Shown piece by piece: positions 1-6,144 of a stretch of 7,442 bases of DNA (its first letter is position 1; the number at the start of each line of letters is the position of its first letter). The notes under the pieces are model-generated. The model searched no databases, was not told the DNA's origin, and saw only the letters and a program-made list of their open reading frames with translations. The DNA lies in the NCBI GenBank assembly GCA_964609495.1, contig CAZSTA010000183.1, forward strand, positions 1 to 7,442, read 5' to 3'. A program made the translations under genes and the position numbers. The DNA is from CAZSTA01 sp964609495 [NCBI: uncultured bacterium]. Lineage in GTDB: Bacteria; CAZSTA01.

Positions 1-18
1 AGTAATTGTGGGATCCAC

Positions 19-58
19 TAGGTGGCGGTTAGGCCCTATTGGCCTGACCGCCTACTTA
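19..58. other. GC-rich hairpin upstream of the DUF401 gene
   Basis: GGCGGTTAGGCC (24-35) and GGCCTGACCGCC (41-52) pair over 12 bp with a single G.T wobble and a 5-nt loop CTATT. The stem can be prolonged outward by TAGGT (19-23) with ACTTA (54-58), around a bulged T at 53. No T-run follows on either strand, so it is not a standard intrinsic terminator. It may be a 5'-leader structure of the DUF401 transcript, the end of an upstream unit, or a copy of a dispersed repeat; with only 18 nt to its left these cannot be separated. The structure is clear, the role is unknown. Confidence 0.6.
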
Positions 59-98
59 AATCTGGAAAGCTCTTTTATCAAGATAGAAAGGCGATGGT

Positions 99-1310
99 AT
101 GTTAGATATACTCAAAGTTACCCTAGTTTTCGGGGTAATAATCCTGCTTCTGAGGAGAAAGATCAATCTAGGAATAGCCATGATAATAGCCTCAGTAGTT
201 TTGAGTCTTCTCTACAGTATGTCCATCCCCAATATCCTGAAGCTATTCCTAATTACCTCTATCGAATCTAACACTTTAACCCTTATCTCGGCTTTGCTCT
301 TGATCGTAATCTTGGAGAATATAATCCGCAAAAATATGCTTCTCCAAAAGATGGTAACTTCTCTCAAAGGGTTGCTCAAGGATAGACGATTGGTGATGGC
401 TATCCTCCCAGCTTTTATCGGCTTCCTACCCTCCGTAGGAGGGGCTATCTTCTCCGCTCCAATGGTCGAGGAGACGAGTCAAGGGATGTCCTTGACCGCT
501 GAGAAGAAGAGCTTTGTCAACTATTGGTATCGACATATTTGGGAATTCATATTCCCCCTATATCCTGGTATAATCCTGGCGGCTAAGTTATTACAAGTGT
601 CGATGCGCCAACTGATCCTTGTTCAATATCCTTTTTCTTTAACTGCGGCAATAATAGGATTGCCGATAGCCTTTAGAGGAATCGATAACTATTTATCTGA
701 GACCGAATCTAAGAATCGAAAGCAATATCTAAAGGATCTAGCTTTGGGAGTGAGTCCTATTCTATCAGCTTTGATATTAGTCTTCGTCGTAGGATTAGAT
801 ATATCCATATCTTTGTCCATAGTCGTAGTAAGCCTGATGATCATCTTCAGATACTCCTACAAGCAGGTTATCGAAGCTCTGAGAGAATCGATATCACTGA
901 AGATAATCTTTTTGGTACTCGGGATAATGATCTTCAAGAATACCTTGATCGCAAGTGGAGCGGTTGATGCTCTTCCTCAAGCTCTTATGTCTTTAGGTAT
1001 TCCCCGTTTATTGATATTTATGATCTTACCCCTTACCATTGGAGTCCTAACTGGCTCGACTCAAGCTTTTGTTGGAGCCACCTTTCCGATGCTTTTGGGA
1101 ATAGCTGGAGCAGGAGGGCTAAATCTCAGATTATTGGCTTTTGCCTTCGTTAGTGGTTATGCAGGAGTTATGCTCTCTCCTACTCACGTGTGCTTGATCT
1201 TAACCCTTCAGCACTTCAAGGCTGACTTCAGCAAAGTCTATAAAATGTTGCTATTGCCAGAGACAGCTATAGTCTCTCTAGCGGCTATTCTATACCTTCT
1301 ATTTAGTTAG
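99..1310 (+). CDS. DUF401 family polytopic membrane protein, putative transporter
   Basis: A 403-residue, very hydrophobic protein with roughly ten to twelve membrane segments, for example at residues about 7-18, 24-41, 59-73, 100-120, 178-192, 216-232, 236-250, 267-283, 303-320, 343-360 and 385-402. The stretches PSVGGAIFSAPMVEE (111-125), NYWYRHIWEFIFPLYPG (141-157) and GVMLSPTHVCLILT (356-369) match my memory of the DUF401/COG1906 family. That family has no established substrate and resembles the anion-permease (GntP/CitM-like) fold group. The length is normal for the family. The ATG at 99 is preceded by AAAGG (87-91) at a 7-nt spacing. The UroD-like gene follows on the same strand after 88 nt, so a shared transcript is plausible. 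The codon choice is AT-rich, with many ATA, AGA and AGG codons, unlike the liv genes to the right. Transport of a small organic anion is inference only. Confidence 0.8.
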   Translation: MLDILKVTLVFGVIILLLRRKINLGIAMIIASVVLSLLYSMSIPNILKLFLITSIESNTLTLISALLLIVILENIIRKNMLLQKMVTSLKGLLKDRRLVMAILPAFIGFLPSVGGAIFSAPMVEETSQGMSLTAEKKSFVNYWYRHIWEFIFPLYPGIILAAKLLQVSMRQLILVQYPFSLTAAIIGLPIAFRGIDNYLSETESKNRKQYLKDLALGVSPILSALILVFVVGLDISISLSIVVVSLMIIFRYSYKQVIEALRESISLKIIFLVLGIMIFKNTLIASGAVDALPQALMSLGIPRLLIFMILPLTIGVLTGSTQAFVGATFPMLLGIAGAGGLNLRLLAFAFVSGYAGVMLSPTHVCLILTLQHFKADFSKVYKMLLLPETAIVSLAAILYLLFS

Positions 1311-1398
1311 AAAGTTCACTTTGAACACCCAAAAATCTATCAGTTTCTATTTTCTACTTTTGATGTAGTGTGATTTTCAAAGACAAGGAGGAATTTGG

Positions 1399-2541
1399 AT
1401 GCTAAGTCAAATGACCTCGAAAGAGAGGATGTTAACCGCTATCTGGAATAAGCAGCCCGATATGGTTCCCATAGCTCCTGATATATCCAATATGATCCCT
1501 GCCAAATTGCTCGGTAAACCATTCTGGAGTATCTATAAGGATGAAGACCCTCCTCTCTGGAGAGGCTATGTGGAGGCGGTTAAATACTTTAAATTCGATG
1601 GCTGGTTCATTTACGGAGGAGTGGAATTCAAACCCGACCCCCAGATTACCGAGAAGAGAGAGGTAGTAAAGAAGACCGATGAGAGGGTTATAGAATCTGT
1701 TGTATATGGCACTCCTGCGGGAGATCTGACGGAGGAATGGACTTACTATATCGCTGATCCTCCCACTCCTACCGTGAAGAGGATAAAGGATCTCGAGAAA
1801 GATTTCTCTAAGTTGAGATATTTCTATCCAGAGATATCGAATTATGATTCCTTGGAACTGGAGATTATGAGGAAGGAATTAGGTGATCTTGGAGTGCTAG
1901 GAGTAGCGGTAGGTTATCCGGGCTTCCAAAATTGGTTCTATGGGATGGAAGGAGGATTGGAGGCTCTAACTTATACCTACTACGATCATCACGATCTTAT
2001 CGAGGAATGGGTAGCTATGGAGGATAGATATATCGCTCGCCAGATGGAGATGCTCTTAGATGCTAAGCCCGACTTTGTCCTTTTAGGAGCTTCGGGAACT
2101 ATAACTCTGCAATCCCCCGCTCTCTTCAGGGAATTAGGATTACCAACGGTTAAGAAGCTCACCAAGATGGCGAAGGAGGCGGGAATCCCCACGATGTTGC
2201 ATAGCTGTGGTAAGGAGAGAGCCTTGGTGGAGATATGTGCTAATGAGACCGATCTCAATTGTATCAACCCTCTGGAGATCCCTCCGATGGGAGACTGTGA
2301 TCTAGCAGAAATCAAAGGGGAATTTGGGGATAAGATGTCTTTGATGGGGAATATCCATACTACCGAGGTTATGCTAATGGGAAGTGTGGAGGAGGTGGAG
2401 CGAGTGGCGAAGAAGTGCATCGATGACGCCGCGGAAGGTGGTGGTTTCATCCTATCGACTGGCGATCAATGTGGAAGGGATACCCCCGATGAGAATATAT
2501 TTAAGCTGGTAGAGGTCGCCAGAACCTACGGTAAATATTGA
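1399..2541 (+). CDS. Uroporphyrinogen decarboxylase-superfamily protein, methyltransferase-like (MtaA/CmuA type)
   Basis: A 380-residue soluble protein, start ATG at 1399 with AAGGAGG (1385-1391) 7 nt upstream. The N-terminal TSKERMLTAI (6-15) and the C-terminal GDQCGRDTPDENI (355-367) followed by VEVARTYGKY are typical of the UroD/methyltransferase superfamily (TIM barrel). HSCG (268-271) with a distal Cys at 358 gives the H-x-C...C pattern that binds catalytic zinc in methylcobamide:coenzyme M methyltransferases such as MtaA. The RPPxWxMRQAGR-like signature of heme-pathway HemE is absent, so porphyrinogen decarboxylation is unlikely. A role in moving a methyl group between a corrinoid protein and a thiol or other acceptor is inferred from the family. 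No corrinoid protein or partner methyltransferase lies in this window, so substrate and pathway are unknown. The gene follows DUF401 on the same strand and has no T-tract terminator directly after it. Confidence 0.82.
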   Translation: MLSQMTSKERMLTAIWNKQPDMVPIAPDISNMIPAKLLGKPFWSIYKDEDPPLWRGYVEAVKYFKFDGWFIYGGVEFKPDPQITEKREVVKKTDERVIESVVYGTPAGDLTEEWTYYIADPPTPTVKRIKDLEKDFSKLRYFYPEISNYDSLELEIMRKELGDLGVLGVAVGYPGFQNWFYGMEGGLEALTYTYYDHHDLIEEWVAMEDRYIARQMEMLLDAKPDFVLLGASGTITLQSPALFRELGLPTVKKLTKMAKEAGIPTMLHSCGKERALVEICANETDLNCINPLEIPPMGDCDLAEIKGEFGDKMSLMGNIHTTEVMLMGSVEEVERVAKKCIDDAAEGGGFILSTGDQCGRDTPDENIFKLVEVARTYGKY

Positions 2542-2614
2542 TGAGAGTGAGGACCTTCGTTCTATAGTGCCCCTTGACAATTTGGTCGGCAAGAGCTAAT
2601 CAGTATGAATTCTA

Positions 2615-2664
2615 CCTATGCCGATAAATCAGCCTGAGACCGATTTTATTGGCTCGACCATAGG
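2615..2664 (+). other. Intergenic stem-loop
   Basis: GCCGATAAATC (2620-2630) pairs with GATTTTATTGGC (2642-2653) over 11 bp, with one G.T wobble and one bulged T, closing an 11-nt loop. A second short helix, CCTAT (2615-2619) with ATAGG (2660-2664), can stack outside it across a 6-nt internal bulge. No U-run follows, so it is not a classical terminator. It could stabilise the 3' end of the upstream mRNA or be a DNA site. The pairing is visible, the function is not known. Confidence 0.4.
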
Positions 2665-2679
2665 ATTGTAGGGATACTA

Positions 2680-2717
2680 CCTCGATTTTACATATGTTCA
2701 TTAAATATCAATCGAGG
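2680..2717. promoter_or_regulatory. Inverted repeat abutting the -35 box, candidate operator
   Basis: CCTCGATT (2680-2687) and AATCGAGG (2710-2717) are perfect 8-bp inverted copies. Their starts are 30 bp apart, close to three helical turns, so both would face the same side of the DNA. The right arm ends 2 bp before the TTGACA of the promoter, a place where activators and some repressors bind. The 22-bp spacer is AT-rich. The binding protein that would use it is not known, and no regulator gene lies in the window. Confidence 0.45.
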
Positions 2718-2719
2718 GC

Positions 2720-2748
2720 TTGACATTGACCAAATTTTCTGTTAATAT
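2720..2748 (+). promoter_or_regulatory. Sigma-70-type promoter of the binding-protein gene
   Basis: A perfect -35 TTGACA (2720-2725), a 17-bp spacer and a -10 TAATAT (2743-2748, 4 of 6 consensus bases) are preceded by an extended -10 TG at 2740-2741. A start near 2755 would leave a leader of about 90 nt before the GTG start codon. An overlapping TTGACC (2726-2731) is less well spaced. Confidence 0.6.
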
Positions 2749-2774
2749 AAGTTTTGAAAATTCATACTGCGGCC

Positions 2775-2796
2775 GGAGGAGGTGATGAGTTCTTAA
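2775..2796 (+). other. Possible three-codon leader ORF with strong Shine-Dalgarno
   Basis: GGAGGAGG (2775-2782) precedes ATG AGT TCT TAA (2785-2796), which would encode Met-Ser-Ser-stop. Flanking CGGCC (2770-2774) and GGCCG (2799-2803) can pair and would place this site in a 24-nt loop. It may be a leader start-stop element or just a purine-rich chance match, since a sequence this short cannot be tested by coding statistics. It lies inside the inferred transcript of the binding-protein gene. Confidence 0.25.
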
Positions 2797-2808
2797 TAGG
2801 CCGAAGAT

Positions 2809-2838
2809 TTTAGTTACCATAATAATAACTAAAGGAGG
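2809..2838 (+). promoter_or_regulatory. Ribosome-binding site of the binding-protein gene, partly inside a hairpin
   Basis: The Shine-Dalgarno AAAGGAGG (2831-2838) sits 8 nt before the GTG at 2847 and decides the start. TTTAGTTA (2809-2816) and TAACTAAA (2826-2833) are perfect 8-bp inverted copies with a 9-nt loop, so the first As of the site are paired. The helix has a single G-C pair and would be weak, so strong translational control is not certain. Confidence 0.5.
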
Positions 2839-2846
2839 TTATTGCT

Positions 2847-4085
2847 GTGAAAAGAAAGTTTCTTCTCTTAGTAGTTGCCTTACTGCTTTCAGTGGCGAGT
2901 CTAAGTGTTGGCTTTGCCCAAGCCCCGATTAAGGTTGGAACACTGGTTCCGCTCACCGGGCCTCTGGCAGAGTTTGGCCCCAATTTTATTAATGGGGCAG
3001 GTCTGGCAGCAGCGCAGCTAAAGGTTGTAGGCCTTGAAATCGAGCTAATCCATGCAGATACCGAGACATCAGCTATCCCAGGCGTCGCAGCCGCTCGCAA
3101 ACTGGTGGACATTGATAAAGTAGTAGCTATTGCAGGAGCGGCAGCTACTGGCGTGACCCTTCCGGTAGCTGAGTCGGTAACTATCCCCAACAAGGTGGTG
3201 CAGATTTCCTATGCTTCTACCTCACCACTGCTTACCGTTCTTCCCGCCGACGAGGGTCAAAACTTCCTCTATAGAACCTGCCCCTCTGATGCTCTGCAAG
3301 GTGTAATCATGGGCAAGCTAGCCTGGGAACTAGGCTACAAGACCGCTTCCGCCCTATACGTGAACAATCCATACGGTCAGGGCCTTGCCGAGCAATTCAA
3401 GAAATCCTTCGAACACCGTGGTGGCAAGGTACTGGCAATGGTTCCCCACGACGAGGCAGCCGCACCTACATATGTTGCAGAACTCCGCAAGGCAACCGAG
3501 GGTAGCCCTGATATACTGGCAGCCATCAGCTATCCCGGCCATGCCACTATCTATCTTAGAGAGGCCATCGAGGGCGGATTCGCCAGTGAATTCCTCTTCT
3601 GCGATGGCACGAAATCCCTTGAGATCATCGCAGCCGTGGGCACAGAGGCACTTGAAGGAATGCAAGGGACTGCCCCTGGTTCTGCCTTGACCAAATCCTA
3701 TGAGAGTTTCCTGGCTGGCTACGCGAAAACCTATGGCACACCGCCCCCGCTGCCTTACATATCGAATATGTATGACGCTGTCGCTGTTATCGGCCTCGCC
3801 ATCAAAGCTGCTCAAGTAGCTGGAGAGCCAGTCACCGGGACCTCTATCAGAGATCACTTGCGCGATGTAGCCAATCCACCAGGTGAGATTATCGAACCCG
3901 GTGTCGCTGGATTCAAGAAAGCCTTCGAGCTGTTGGAACAGGGCAAGGATATCAACTATGAAGGTGCTGCTGGTTCGGTGGACTTTGACGAAAACGGCAA
4001 CGTAGTTACACCCATCGAAATTTGGAAATTCAGTGGTGGTACAATTGCGCCAATCAGAGTAGAAGTTGAACTGCCAGAGATATAA
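2847..4085 (+). CDS. Branched-chain amino acid type ABC transporter substrate-binding protein (LivJ/LivK-like)
   Basis: A 412-residue periplasmic binding protein of the Peripla_BP_6 (HAAT) family that would capture an amino acid or related ligand and hand it to the LivHM permease. Residues 1-24 form a signal peptide: basic MKRK, a hydrophobic core, then GFA-QA. No lipobox cysteine is present (Cys only at 145 and 252), so it should be released by signal peptidase I. Family hallmarks are GTLVPLTGPLAEFG (31-44), ADTETSAIPGVAAARKLVD (70-88), the ligand-loop stretch SYASTSPLLT (121-130), YVNNPYGQGLAEQFKKSF (171-188), YDAVAVIGLAI (309-319) and GAAGSVDFDENGNV (373-386). The length is normal. The start is GTG at 2847, set by AAAGGAGG. 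The gene has its own promoter and faces the permease/ATPase genes tail to tail instead of leading their operon. The ligand cannot be deduced, since the family also binds urea, amides and aromatic acids. Confidence 0.92.
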   Translation: MKRKFLLLVVALLLSVASLSVGFAQAPIKVGTLVPLTGPLAEFGPNFINGAGLAAAQLKVVGLEIELIHADTETSAIPGVAAARKLVDIDKVVAIAGAAATGVTLPVAESVTIPNKVVQISYASTSPLLTVLPADEGQNFLYRTCPSDALQGVIMGKLAWELGYKTASALYVNNPYGQGLAEQFKKSFEHRGGKVLAMVPHDEAAAPTYVAELRKATEGSPDILAAISYPGHATIYLREAIEGGFASEFLFCDGTKSLEIIAAVGTEALEGMQGTAPGSALTKSYESFLAGYAKTYGTPPPLPYISNMYDAVAVIGLAIKAAQVAGEPVTGTSIRDHLRDVANPPGEIIEPGVAGFKKAFELLEQGKDINYEGAAGSVDFDENGNVVTPIEIWKFSGGTIAPIRVEVELPEI

Positions 4086-4110
4086 AATAAAGCAAAGGGT
4101 CGAAAGACAA

Positions 4111-4147
4111 AAAGAGGAATCTACTATAGTAGATTCCTCTTTTTTTT
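4111..4147. terminator. Bidirectional intrinsic terminator between convergent genes
   Basis: AAAGAGGAATCTACTA (4111-4126) is followed directly by its exact reverse complement (4127-4142), giving a perfect 32-bp palindrome with an effective loop of about 4 nt. On the + strand a run of 8 Ts (4140-4147) follows the stem, starting 54 nt after the binding-protein stop codon. On the - strand the stem ends in a run of 5 Ts, so it can also end the livM transcript, whose stop codon is about 100 nt away. It is the only strong terminator in the window. Confidence 0.9.
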
Positions 4148-4245
4148 CTTAAAGCATCCATTAGTTGTGTATCAAACTCTATTCCCTTGAAACAGAAAGG
4201 AAGAAATAATTACAAACCTACCAGTCCATTTCTTTAGATATTTGC

Positions 4246-5220
4246 TCATTTGTCTAACATCTTGGAGACCCTTTTTTCTTCTCCTAACAGTCCTTGTGGT
4301 CTGGCTAAAAGTGTGCTCACCAATAGGATGCCAATAATAAGGTAGCGGATATAAGGTGCTCTTGAGAGGAGCATCGGTGGCAAGAGGGCATCGGTAAGAA
4401 AAGTGGTACCCGTCCAGATCCCCCAAACGACGAACGCACCCAAGATGGCTCCCTTGTTGTTACCACTTCCACCAAGCATCAGCATCACCCAGATGATGAA
4501 GGTGCCAAACAGCGGGGTAAAGGTTGAGGGCTGGATAGCCCGCACATAATGAGCATAAAGTGCCCCACCGATCCCCATAATCATCGCCCCTAGAATCAGC
4601 GACTGCATCTTAAATCCGAAAATATCCTTCCCGCTCATCCCGGTAGAAACCTCATCCTCGCGAATGGCACGCAACACCCGGCCCCAAGGAGAGCGAATCC
4701 CGCGCTCTATAGCTAAATATACCAGGGTCATAATGGCCAGGACAATAACCAGGTAAACATAGTTATAGCTTTGCGGCTCAACCAACCCGCGCAGGGGCTG
4801 AGGCAACCCAATTAATCCTTGCGGCCCATTGGCCAGCCAGCGCTCGTTGTTAAAAATTAAACGAATGGTTTCCGCGATTCCGAGGGTAGCGATCGCCAGG
4901 TAATCCTCTCTCAGCCTTAGAGTAGGGAACCCGACCAAAAAAGCGATGATCCCACAGGCGAAAGCTGCCCCTACCAGCCCGATCACAAAAGGCAGATCCA
5001 AGCCTATTATCTGCTTCACGTATTGTGCTAGTGGGCCGGTAGGCATAGGGCTCGTGAGCAACGCTGAGGTATAGGCCCCCACCGCAAAAAAACCAGCAAC
5101 TCCAATGTTAAACAGGCCCGTATAGCCCCATTGTATATTGAGTCCCAGCGCAAAGACAGCGTAAATGCTAGCCATGATCGCAAAAGATACTAAATAGGCG
5201 AGAATTCCACCGATATCCAT
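4246..5220 (-). CDS. livM: Branched-chain amino acid type ABC transporter permease LivM
   Basis: The second channel-forming inner-membrane subunit of a HAAT importer, 324 residues with about eight to ten hydrophobic segments. Family marks are NIQWGYTGLFNIGVAGFFAV (28-47), the TLRLREDYLAIATLGIAETI stretch (100-119), the cytoplasmic EAA-like coupling region WGRVLRAIREDEVSTGM (179-195) that contacts the ATPase, and the closing ARPQGLLGE (306-314). I place the start at the ATG at 5220 (MDIGGILAYL). An in-frame ATG at 5271 would add 17 residues unlike the family, overlap livH and lack a ribosome-binding site. The chosen start lies 4 nt after the livH stop. GGAGG at 5235-5239 is 14 nt away, rather far, so coupling to livH translation is likely. 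It is the last gene of the - strand operon, ending before the shared terminator. Confidence 0.93.
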   Translation of the reverse strand: MDIGGILAYLVSFAIMASIYAVFALGLNIQWGYTGLFNIGVAGFFAVGAYTSALLTSPMPTGPLAQYVKQIIGLDLPFVIGLVGAAFACGIIAFLVGFPTLRLREDYLAIATLGIAETIRLIFNNERWLANGPQGLIGLPQPLRGLVEPQSYNYVYLVIVLAIMTLVYLAIERGIRSPWGRVLRAIREDEVSTGMSGKDIFGFKMQSLILGAMIMGIGGALYAHYVRAIQPSTFTPLFGTFIIWVMLMLGGSGNNKGAILGAFVVWGIWTGTTFLTDALLPPMLLSRAPYIRYLIIGILLVSTLLARPQGLLGEEKRVSKMLDK

Positions 5221-5224
5221 TTCG

Positions 5225-6133
5225 CTATTCTCGACCTCCAAAGATCCCCTGAGGCCTGAATAAAAGGACAATGATCAGGATGACAAAGGCTACGGCCGGC
5301 TTGTAGGCTGGATTAAAGAAGCCGGTAGAAACCTGCTGGGCGACCCCTATGACCATTCCTCCTACCAATGCTCCATAGGGGTTGCCAATCCCGCCCAAGA
5401 TGGTGGCCGCAAAGAAGGGGATGAGGAAAGCCCAGCCCATCTCGGGGCGGAGCTGAGCATCGATAGCGTAGAAGACCCCGCCGGCGGCTGTTAAAGCTCC
5501 GCCGATCCCCCAAGTCCAGATGATCACCCGTTCGGTATCAATGCCGGTTACCCGGGCCAACTCCATGTTATCAGCGGTGGCACGCATAGCTACACCCATC
5601 TTGGTGTGTTGCAGGAAGAGATATACCAAAGCGACCAAGATGAAGACAATAATGACGATGACGATCTGGTCAGGCTTGAGCCTAATATCCCAGGGAAGCC
5701 GAAGGGCAAAGCGCAGCTCACGGCTATAGAAGTGGAAGTCCGCACCCCAGATGATATAAATGATACTGCGCACAATGAAGGCTACCCCCAAGGCAGCCAT
5801 CGCCATAAGCACCGAGCTGGAGCGCCGCCGGCGCAGCGGCCGATAGAGCAGCCGATCGATCAGGATGGCCACGCCCGCTGTGGCACCCATCGCTACGGGA
5901 AGGGCAATAACCATGCGCCAGCCAAAGGAGAGCGGACCAAAAGTATTCTCGGGAACACCCAGCCGGGGCAGAGCGCCCGTGATCATAAACAAGACAATAT
6001 AAGCGCCCAGAGTCATCAAGTCCCCATGGGAGAAGTTAGCAAACCGCAAAATGCCAAAAACCATCGTAAGGCCAATGGCCCCCAAAGCAATAATACTACC
6101 CAAAACAATCCCATAGACAATCAGTTCCATCAT
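5225..6133 (-). CDS. livH: Branched-chain amino acid type ABC transporter permease LivH
   Basis: The first channel-forming inner-membrane subunit, 302 residues, a typical length. Family marks are GLTMVFGILRFANFSHGDLM (21-40) with LGAY just after, the EAA-like coupling region MGVAMRATADNMELARVTGI (179-198), ATILGGIGNPYGALVGGMV (243-261) and the closing LFRPQGIFGG (291-300). It would dimerise with LivM and dock LivF/LivG through the coupling region. The tandem ATGATG at 6133-6128 gives two possible starts one codon apart. The upstream gap to livF is 11 nt with only a weak or distant purine-rich site (GGGGGA at 6148-6153, inside the end of livF), which suggests translational coupling. This gene has the highest GC I counted in the window: 44 of 60 bases in the row 5821-5880. 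Confidence 0.94.
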   Translation of the reverse strand: MMELIVYGIVLGSIIALGAIGLTMVFGILRFANFSHGDLMTLGAYIVLFMITGALPRLGVPENTFGPLSFGWRMVIALPVAMGATAGVAILIDRLLYRPLRRRRSSSVLMAMAALGVAFIVRSIIYIIWGADFHFYSRELRFALRLPWDIRLKPDQIVIVIIVFILVALVYLFLQHTKMGVAMRATADNMELARVTGIDTERVIIWTWGIGGALTAAGGVFYAIDAQLRPEMGWAFLIPFFAATILGGIGNPYGALVGGMVIGVAQQVSTGFFNPAYKPAVAFVILIIVLLFRPQGIFGGRE

Positions 6134-6144
6134 CCGCTATACTC

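Larger units (their letters stand above)
2542..2846 (+). other. 305-nt control region between the UroD-like and binding-protein genes
   Basis: No credible protein gene of useful length is present. From left to right the region holds a stem-loop (2615-2664), an 8-bp inverted repeat (2680-2717), a sigma-70-type promoter (2720-2748), a possible three-codon leader ORF (2775-2796), and a hairpin touching the Shine-Dalgarno of the next gene (2809-2838). The first 70 nt contain a lone TTGACA (2574-2579) without a good -10. No T-rich terminator for the upstream gene is evident. Confidence 0.7.

Noticed and set aside
8-271. 87-codon + strand open frame at the left edge
   Set aside because: It overlaps the DUF401 start region in another frame, runs through the GC-rich hairpin and resembles no known protein.
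1311-1398. Promoter or terminator between the DUF401 and UroD-like genes
   Set aside because: Only a 5-bp inverted repeat (GTTCA/TGAAC at 1314-1326) and a weak TTGAAC/TTTCTA pair are present. Neither is convincing, and read-through from DUF401 is simpler.
1989-2450. 153-codon - strand open frame inside the UroD-like gene
   Set aside because: It is antisense to a gene with conserved catalytic motifs in the same stretch, and its protein looks random and Ser/Ile-rich.
1399-2541. Heme-pathway HemE (true uroporphyrinogen decarboxylase)
   Set aside because: The conserved N-terminal arginine-rich signature of HemE is missing, and an H-x-C...C metal-site pattern is present instead.
2574-2602. Second promoter with TTGACA at 2574-2579
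   Set aside because: The 17-bp-spaced -10 would be TAATCA, a poor match, and the better TATGAA is 24 bp away.
3354-3857. 167-codon - strand open frame inside the binding-protein gene
   Set aside because: It is fully antisense to a well-supported gene, with no family resemblance and no separate promoter.
5221-5271. Upstream ATG at 5271 as the livM start, adding 17 residues
   Set aside because: It would overlap livH by 47 nt, has no Shine-Dalgarno, and the added residues are unlike the family. The ATG at 5220 fits the usual N-terminus.
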